NCBI RefSeq assembly: GCF_003576645.1
Contig: NC_044922.1
Location: 7,688,037 to 7,752,036 of the forward strand
Length of the DNA stretch: 64,000 bases
Source: Ipomoea triloba
Taxonomy: Eukaryota; Streptophyta; Magnoliopsida; Solanales; Convolvulaceae
Direction: 5' to 3'
Shown: in pieces, positions 57,052-64,000 of the stretch
Position numbering within the stretch: the first letter of the stretch is position 1
How the letters are laid out: every line of letters starts with the position of its first letter
Translations under genes and position numbers: made by a program
The notes under the pieces: generated by a model
Told to the model about the DNA's origin: nothing
The model's database searches: none
The model's input: only the letters and a program-made list of their open reading frames with translations

Positions 57052-59358
57052 AAAGATATATCTAAGACAGCCTTTCGGACAAGGTACGGCCACTATGAGT
57101 TTACGGTGATGCCATTTGGGTTAACAAATGCACCAGCAGTATTCATGGATCTCATGAATAGGGTGTTTAGACCTTACTTGGATGAGTTTGTCATTGTATT
57201 CATCGATGACATTTTAGTCTACTCCCAGAATCCGAAAGAACATGAGGATCATCTTCGGATCGTGTTGCAAACACTAAGGGAAAATCAATTATATGCCAAG
57301 TTGTCTAAGTGTGATTTCTGGAAGGATAGTGTGGCATTTCTAGGCCATATCGTGACTAAGGAAGGAATCTCGGTAGATCCAGCTAAAATTCAAGCTGTGA
57401 TGAATTGGCCTACTCCTACGACAGTTACTGAGGTCCGAAGTTTTCTAGGATTAGCAGGGTATTATCGAAGGTTTGTGCCAAATTTTTCTCGAATAGCCCA
57501 ACCTATCACAAATCTCATGAGGAAGACTACTGTATTCCGTTGGGAAGAAAGTTGTGAGAAGGCTTTCCAGAAGTTAAAGGAAAAGTTAACCACTGCTCCT
57601 GTATTGACTTTACCATCAGGAACTGAGGGATTTGAAATATATAGTGATGCATCAAAGAAAGGTCTTGGGTGTGTGCTAATGCAAAATGGGAGAGTGGTGG
57701 CATACGCATCAAGACAATTAAAGAAACATGAGATAAATTATCCCACCCATGACTTGGAATTAGCAGCAGTTGTGTTTGCTTTAAAGATTTGGAGACATTA
57801 TCTTTATGGAGTGCAGTGCAAGATCTTCACAGACCATAAGAGCTTAAAGTATATCTTTACTCAAAAAGAATTGAACATGAGGCAGAGGAGGTGGTTGGAA
57901 TTCATTAAGGACTATGACTTGGTAATCCAGTATCATGAAGGAAAGGCAAATGTAGTAGCAGATGCTTTGAGTAGGAAGACGAGTCATACTCTTAATACTA
58001 TTTGGGTACTACCAGATGACTTATGCAAGGAATTTCAAAGACTAAATTTGGAGGTAAGAGAGCAAGGTGGGACCAAAGCTGAAATTGAGTTATACCACAT
58101 GAGAATTATTCCCAACATGTTTGAAGAAATAAAGAAAGAACAACTTAAGGATCTAGAGTTGAACAAAGTAAAGACTGAATTGGTTGATGGAAAGAAAGGA
58201 CCATTTGTACTATACAATGACGGAAGCCTGCGCTATAATGGTCGATGGTGTATTCCAAAGGCATGTACAGAGATCAAGCAGCAAATTCTAGAAGAAGGAC
58301 ACAATACCCCTTATTCAGTACATCCTGGGGGAGTCAAGTTGTATAAAGATATCAAGAAACATTTTTGGTGGCCTAACATGAAGAAGGAAGTGGCAGAATT
58401 CGTGAGTAAATGTTTAAACTGCCAAAAGGTCAAAGCTGAAAGATGTAAACCTAAGGGATTGGTGCAACCATTGGAGACACCCGGTGGCAAATGGGATTCT
58501 ATTTCTATGGACTTCGTGGGGGGATTACCCTTGACAAGGTCAGGGAAAGATAAAATATGGGTAGTAGTGGACAGGCTTACCAAAACAGCAAGGTTTATTG
58601 CCATGAAAGACACGTGGACCATGACTCAATTGGCAAAATCTTATGTAAACCAAGTTGTTAAATACCATGGAGTACCTAAGGATATAGTCTCTGACAGAGA
58701 TTCCCGATTCCTATCTAAATTCTGGCAAGCTTTACAAGCAGCTATGGGTACAACGTTGAAACTTAGTACTGCTTTTCATCCTATGACGGATGGGCAAACT
58801 GAGAGGACTATACAAACTCTGGAAGATATGTTAAGGGCTTGTGCATTGGATTTTCAAGCATCATGGGATGAACATTTGGATCTAATTGAGTTTTCTTACA
58901 ATAATAGTTATCATGCAAGTATCCAAATGTCACCGTATGAAGCTTTATATGGACAGAAGTGTAGAAGCCCTCTATGTTGGGAAGATCTAGTCAACCCTGT
59001 GATACTAGGACCTGAATATCTTCAAGATATGACAGAAAAGGTCAAGTTGATCCAAGAAAGGATGAAAGCTGCACAGGACCGACAAAAGTCTTATGCTGAT
59101 TTAAGAAGGCAATCGGTTGAATTTCAAGAAGGTGATAAGGTATTGCTGAAAATATCTCCTACAAAAGGAATAATGAGATTCGGGAAGAAAGGAAAGTTGA
59201 GTCCGAGATATATTGGACCGTATGAAGTTCTTGAAAGAATTGGGAAATTAGCTTACCGATTGGCGCTACCTGCGGTGCTAGATCGAGTTCATAACGTATT
59301 TCATGTGTCTCAATTAAGGAAGTACGTACATGATGCATCGCATGTACTTCAACCTGAG
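57052..59358 (+). pseudogene. Element A RT-RNase H-integrase (second open segment)
   Basis: Same frame, open from the codon after TAG 57049 to 59424. Contains [14 protein letters not shown] and FIDDILVYS, RNase H ([40 protein letters not shown]), integrase HHCC region ([21 protein letters not shown]), and catalytic D, D, E blocks ([37 protein letters not shown]), then [16 protein letters not shown]. These domains look intact, so the enzymatic damage is confined to the first segment. At 59358 the coding homology breaks into an intron-like gap; unspliced, the frame stops at 59422-59424 before the chromodomain. Confidence 0.9.
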
Positions 59359-59433
59359 GTAAATAAGATCTTTGGATTAAACTATAAAGGTTGTCAAAGT
59401 TATGTTATAATGAGTATATTATAATTCTTATAG
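59359..59433 (+). other. Intron candidate before the chromodomain of element A pol
   Basis: 75 bp, donor CCTGAG|GTAAATAAG, acceptor AATTCTTATAG|GTTGTG, AT-rich, phase 0 on both sides. Homology to element B (VLEPE then ELEMDDSL) resumes exactly after it. Element B has no gap at this point. Confidence 0.55.
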
Positions 59434-59634
59434 GTTGTGACTTTGGATGAGAACTTATCATATGAAGAGAAACCGGTAAAAATCTTGGATACTAAGACCC
59501 GAGATACCCGCAGAAAGTCCATAAAGATGGTAAAAGTGTTATGGTCAAACCATTTGGTGGAAGAAGCCACATGGGAGTTGGAAGAGGAAATGAGAAAACG
59601 ATATCCAACTTTATTTGAGCAAGGTAAAAGATAA
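59434..59634 (+). CDS. Element A pol C-terminal chromodomain-like exon
   Basis: Encodes TLDENLSYEEKPVKILD, then VKVLWSNHLVEEATWELEEE and RKRYPTLF, ending with stop 59632-59634. This is the chromodomain-like tail of chromoviral integrases, thought to guide insertion to chromatin marks. Lacks its own ATG; it depends on splicing or frame continuation from 59358. An identical copy of its last part lies at 51534-51671. Confidence 0.7.
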   Translation, partial: VVTLDENLSYEEKPVKILDTKTRDTRRKSIKMVKVLWSNHLVEEATWELEEEMRKRYPTLFEQGKR

Positions 59635-59790
59635 CCTAGGTGTGCTCGTTATTAAAATGGGGAGTTTAGTATTTGGGAAATAGTCGTCGTCTCTCTTTCT
59701 TTCTTTATCAAATCCAACCCCTTTCCTTTCCAGCTAAACTTTTGTCTCTGAAATAACGATAACCTTAGTTTCGAGGACGAAACTCTTTCT

Positions 59791-59803
59791 AAGGGGGGTA
59801 GAG
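59791..59803 (+). promoter_or_regulatory. Polypurine tract of element A
   Basis: AAGGGGGGTAGAG immediately before LTR start TGTAATACC; the same sequence is at 51829-51841 in the tandem copy. Confidence 0.9.
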
Positions 59804-62559
59804 TGTAATACCCCGTATTTTCCTAACATTATTATTTTAATAAATATTCCCAATACGCTGCGATCGTACGTACCGGTCACGAACCGTAAAATTTTTGGAA
59901 GCTTGTGTTCGGACCCGTTTGTCCTAGGAAATGAATTATTAGACACCATACTATTATTCTTGAATTTCCTATTTAATTAAATCAGCTCATAGTAGCGAAA
60001 ATTTATTTTGATCGTACATCGCTAAATTTCGCGGTGTACCGAACTTAGCCCAATTTTGAGGTTTAGTTTGAGATAAAATTTTTGGTTTCAAAATTTTTGG
60101 ATTTAGATTATTTTCTACTGAGAATTCATCTGTTTCAATCCCGGTCAGTATAAGCTAAGATATTTATTCTACTTACCACTAGAAAGTGACACATGTCACT
60201 AATTTTCACCATGTATTATTATTATATTATTTTAGAGTTGATATAACTAGCTTAAGTCTTCAATTTTATCCATTTTCCCCTCAAAAATTCGAAATTTCCA
60301 AGAGGAAAACAAGAGAGAATATTTCATCTTCATTCTTGAGTTCAAGCTTCAACAACTAGGGTTTTCCATATCAAGATCATCTTTGTTCGGTAAATTTCTA
60401 TTTTAATCGGTTCAAAAGTTTTGTCCTCCGTCCTAGATCTTGAATCCAAGTATAGTTTTCTTAAAATATGTGGTTATGATGTTATATACTTCCTAGGATT
60501 TGTAGGAAAATTTTGAGGTAAGAAAATCCTATTTTACTGATTATTTTAGTATAGTTAGTGTTCTCAAGGATCTAATATTATGTATGTTGTGGATAATTTA
60601 TGGATTGTGTAGAAGAACCAAAGGAAGTGGAAGAGTGAGCATCTAGAGGAAGTTAGTAACATTTTCAAGAAGATAAGGTAATCTTTATGTCCACCAAAAC
60701 CTTTTTCCACCATGATATTCATGAATTTCTTGATAAAGTATGGATATAAAGATTTTAGTAGATGAAATTTGGTGTGATTGTGGTATAGCAAGAGTATATG
60801 TGTAGATATGGGTATGATATGTTGTGGTGAATATATGAAGAAGACTTATATAAATATGTAGAATCTTATATATATACATATATACGTGTAATATTATTAT
60901 TACACTTGTGAAAATATTGACAAGAAACTAAGACAGATTTCTGGCTGTAACTTCCGAGAATTTCTGGGAAAAATCGGTAAAGTATTTTGATCCAATATTT
61001 TTTTATACATGTAGTTTTATAAGTGTAGAACCTACATATAAAATTTCATAATTTTTGGAGTAGTATAAGTATGGTTTCCGAATTATTTTCCAAAACTGGT
61101 CCAGAGAGAAGAAAATTCCGGACAGCACACTGCCAAGGGCAAAAATGGAATTTTCTGTGTTAATTCGTGAACCAAAATGACCAAAACTTTTTATGGACAT
61201 CAAGTACTATGAGTTAGGGTTCTACCATAAAAATTTCAAGTGAAAAAGAGTTCGGGAACTATCTTTACCGGCTCAATCTTTCAGACTGCGCCAAGCTGAA
61301 ATTTTCTTATAAGGAGGTGGTATTATGTATATGAAACCTATGTATATACGTGTAGTATATATATTTATGTGTGTAGTATATATATATATATATACACGTG
61401 TGATGTGTGTGTGTTTAAACTATATATATATATGTACATATATGAGTATATATGTATAATTAAATAAAGGTTGTATCTCTGTATATATGTGCGGTATGTG
61501 TACTTTATGTGAGTATGCATAAATGTGGAAAATGTTATGTTAAATGCATATATACATATGTGTAGTGTGATGATGGGAAATGTGTTGAGCAAAATGTTTT
61601 GAGAGACAACACCATACACGAAGGTAGGTTTATACTATTTAAAGTGTGTTATGTGAGAAAGTAAAGAATGAGATAAAATGAAATTATGGTGTGAGGTTGG
61701 AGACTATTCCTTTTAACATTCACAATGGATTCACAAACATTGGGCCCTGAAGTGATTGGTGTTAACCACGTTGAGTAACCTTGTAGAAACAGATCCAGGG
61801 TTACTAGAGCTAGTGACTAACCTGCGGGCTTGGAATCCCGACAAGGGGTGTGCACACTAAAGGTCCTAGATCTGCTTCCCCTAGTTGGAATAACTAGGTT
61901 GTGGTGAGGTGGTGGAAACGAGAAGGAAATTGTGGTGTTAATCGGAATATCTTTAACGTTATTATGGTAAAAGCTGGTTATTTCTATTTAAATGTTTATA
62001 TGATTATGAGTACGAGTATGAGTATGGGTATGATTATGAGTATGATATTGTGTATATAGGTGGAAATTGTGATTATTGGCACATATTTTCTTTGAAACAA
62101 TAATGAGGAAATGAATATCTCTTATATGAGAAATCTTGTTGAAAATGGGTTATCATGTGAAATGAACTGTTTTTCGAAAACAAAGAATAAAACTATTTTC
62201 CAAAACCATGATTTTACACGGTGGAGTAGGGATTACTTAGCACTATGTGCTAATTCTGTTTTCCAAATGAATTTCAGGTATGGAATAGATCTTGATATCC
62301 GAGAGCGATAGAAGAGAAAATGGATCTACTCTTGATGATAGAGATCACTATGGTTTTTGAGTTGTATATTACTGGGATGTAAGGCAGTAATAGTATGTAT
62401 TAATAAGGATAGTAGATGTAAAGACTACCTTAGCATCTAAGTTGTAATAAACTTAGGTGTGGAGTAGCACCTCTGGATTTTATGCGCTTCCGTTTTGGGA
62501 AATTAGTAATTATGATTAATTATGCCTTTTAGTATGATGGAAAATCTGGGGGTGTTACA
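59804..62559 (+). mobile_element. 3' LTR of element A (2,756 bp)
   Basis: Same length as the LTR at 51842 and nearly identical. The cassette is at 60904-61300. It ends GGTGTTACA at 62559 and abuts Sirevirus RT sequence. Confidence 0.95.
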
Positions 62560-63998
62560 ATCATACTTCGATAGAGTTTGCCTTCAACAGGTTTTGAGTT
62601 GGAGTCTTTTGATAGTTTTACCGTGGTGGAAAGAGGTGTTTTAGCTTCCTTAGCAGAGTCAAGACCAAATCTTTTGACCAAGTTTTGGGCATATTTGGTC
62701 TGTGACAGAAACAACCCTGTTTCCATCTGTTTTACTTGTAGACCCAAGAAGCATGTTAGTTCCCCTATCATGCTCATCTCAAATTCCTTTTCTATGACTT
62801 GAATGAACTCCTTAACATTTGCAGGGGATGTTGAGCCGAAAACGATGTCATCTACATAAACCTGGGCCACAGTTATGTGACCAGTGGTATAGTGTTTTGT
62901 CTACCCCACCGCGGTGTACCCATTTTTCAAAAGATATTGTGTGAGCCGTTCATACCATGCTCTTGGTGCCTGTTTCAGACCATAAAGGGCCTTTTTCAGT
63001 TTGTAGACGTAATCAGGATACTGTGGATTCTCAAATCCTTTTGGTTGAGCTACGAAGATTTCCTCATTGAGAAGTCCATTCAAAAAGGCGGTCTTTACGT
63101 CCATCTGGTTCAGTTGAAAGTTCAGAATGCAGGAGATAGCCAACAGTAATCTCACTGACTCAAGTCTGGCCACAGGTGCAAACGTTTCTTCATAGTCAAT
63201 CCCTTCAACTTGTGAGTAACCTTGAGCCACCAGTCTGGCCTTATTTCTGGCCACATTTCCCTGTTCATCGGTTTTGTTTCGAAAAATCCACTTTGTGCCT
63301 ACTACATTTGCATCTAAAGGACAAGGCACAAGATCCCATACCTCATTTCTCTCAAATTGAGCAAGTTCATCCTGCATAGCCCTTATCCAGTCTTCATCTT
63401 GAAGTGTTTCTTTGTAATTCTTGGGTTCAAATTTTGATGTGTAACACGCGTACCCAAATAACTCAGCTAGACTACCTCTTAGCATTCCTCTGGTTCGAAC
63501 ACCGGCGGTGGGTGTCCCCAATATGTTCTCAGCGGGATGATTCTTTTGAACATGTGTGGGAACTTGCTTTGACAGTGTAGATGGATGGTTACCTACATTT
63601 GGTTGTTGTTCAGTGGGTGGTTTTGAGTCCTCTGATTCCGATTTTAGCTCAGATTTCTTGATGCCTTCTTCATCGTCAGACTTTCTTTGGTATTGTTCAG
63701 TGTCTGGATCGGAGTCATCTAGTTCAGAGTCTGACTCAGATTTCTTGACTCCTTTTTCATCAGCTGTTTTTGTTTGGTTCTGTTCAAGATCAGCAGCTGG
63801 TAGATAATTGCCAACTGGTTGCGGTTGATCATCTACAATTACATTGACAGATTCTTGGACAGTCTTGATACGTTTGTTGTAGACTCTGTAGGCTCGGCTA
63901 TTTGGTGAGTACCCTAAGAATATGCATTCATCACTCTTTGGTTCAAATTTTCCAACATTTTTTCTGTCATTTAGGATATAGCATCTACTGCCAAAAAT
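62560..63998 (-). pseudogene. Sirevirus-like pol: integrase C-terminus and RT
   Basis: Minus-strand frame open from the right edge to a stop at 62901-62903. It starts in the integrase C-terminal block (FEPKSDECIFLGYSPNSRAY, KTVQESVNVIVDD), passes a Ser/Asp/Glu-rich linker (about 63560-63800) and enters RT (WDLVPCPLDANVVGTKWIF, DEQGNVARNKARLVAQGYSQ, YEETFAPVARLESVRLLL, MDVKTAFLNG, YGLKQAPRAWYERL). After TAG 62901-62903 the frame continues with AQVYVDDIVFGST (catalytic YVDD), FLGLQVKQ and EGKLYRSM, where gypsy A cuts it at 62560. The VDKT-type block around 62885-62907 is out of frame and shortened, so small indels caused the stop. Confidence 0.9.
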
Positions 63999-64000
63999 GC

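Larger units (their letters stand above)
51534..62559 (+). mobile_element. Gypsy element A with a partial tandem copy, nested in the Sirevirus pol
   Basis: Order: pol C-terminal piece with 3' UTR (51534-51841), LTR (51842-54597), internal region (54598-59803), LTR (59804-62559). The segments 51534-54597 and 59496-62559 are the same 3,064 bp repeated at an offset of 7,962. The full element is 51842-62559 (10.7 kb). Three base differences were noticed between the LTRs (52886/60848, 54095/62057, 54511/62473), so it is young. Right flank ATCAT (62560-62564) is the expected target duplication, with no partner on the left because that side is deleted. Confidence 0.9.
47265..64000 (-). mobile_element. 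Sirevirus-like Ty1/copia element (minus strand, runs off the window)
   Basis: Read on the minus strand from the right edge: integrase C-terminal region, RT (62560-63998), interruption by gypsy A, RNase H end (51235-51533), a third ORF in two exon-like parts (50876-48557), polypurine tract (48138-48125) and 3' LTR (48124-47265). The order pol then additional ORF with a 'plant transposon' domain, and LTR of about 860 bp, fits the Sirevirus (Maximus/SIRE) group. The 5' LTR and gag lie beyond 64000. About 330 bp of pol between RT and RNase H is missing at the interruption. Confidence 0.8.

Noticed and set aside
1..64000. A host protein-coding gene, rRNA or tRNA gene
   Set aside because: No conserved plant gene, cloverleaf or rRNA segment could be recognised by eye in any part of the window.

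Overview
The window looks like gene-poor, repeat-dense nuclear DNA of a flowering plant, most likely a eudicot with a large genome. This rests on chromovirus-type Ty3/gypsy elements (resembling Tekay/Del), a Sirevirus-like Ty1/copia element with an extra third ORF, a Tat-like relic, hAT/CACTA-like foldback sequences, AT-rich spacers and no recognisable host gene. All lineage names come from motifs read by eye; no database search was run.

Layout. 1-2.6 kb: internally deleted Tat-like gypsy relic (gag and protease pieces, then a ~190-bp tandem repeat). 2.65-4.86 kb: degraded minus-strand gypsy LTR joined to a minus-strand copia 5' LTR that carries a 439-bp hAT-like foldback element. 4.9-10.75 kb: AT-rich spacer with foldback elements, direct duplications and (ATT)n arrays. 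10.75-12.56 kb: copia LTR with a scrap of leader. 12.56-23.13 kb: gypsy element 'B' (5' LTR lost, 3' LTR present), interrupted by a 2.8-kb solo LTR (TSD GAGGA) and a ~0.8-kb insertion. 24.6-31.1 kb: gypsy-type LTR with a 4.06-kb solo LTR nested in it (TSD CTATT). 31.1-33.4 kb: spacer with CACTA-like terminal repeats. 33.44-37.06 kb: minus-strand solo LTR (TSD GCCTT) that itself holds a 1.07-kb insertion with a 10-bp duplication. 37.19-46.37 kb: complete 9.2-kb LTR element with no coding capacity (TSD GGGAG), containing a Sirevirus solo LTR (TSD GTTAT) and another LTR-like insertion. 47.27 kb to the window end: minus-strand Sirevirus-like element (3' LTR, spliced-looking ORF3, split pol), interrupted at 51.53-62.56 kb by a very young gypsy element 'A' preceded by part of a tandem copy of itself.

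No ORF here is likely to serve the host. The retroelement genes follow the usual order: gag packages RNA, protease cuts the polyprotein, reverse transcriptase/RNase H copies it, integrase (with a C-terminal chromodomain-like tail in A and B) inserts it. Every copy is broken. A has a stop in RT, an altered protease active-site motif and three in-frame duplications, yet its LTRs are almost identical, which suggests it moved recently using enzymes supplied by another copy.

The most unusual signals are: tandem duplications of exactly 42 bp at six junctions in the pol genes of two different gypsy elements; a ~395-bp cassette kept across otherwise diverged LTR families and absent from a related LTR, with a conserved antisense ORF; GT-AG intron candidates in A pol (before the chromodomain) and in Sirevirus ORF3; a protein-like ORF tail inside the B 3' LTR; and an illegitimate-recombination junction that deleted one end of the A tandem together with part of the Sirevirus pol.
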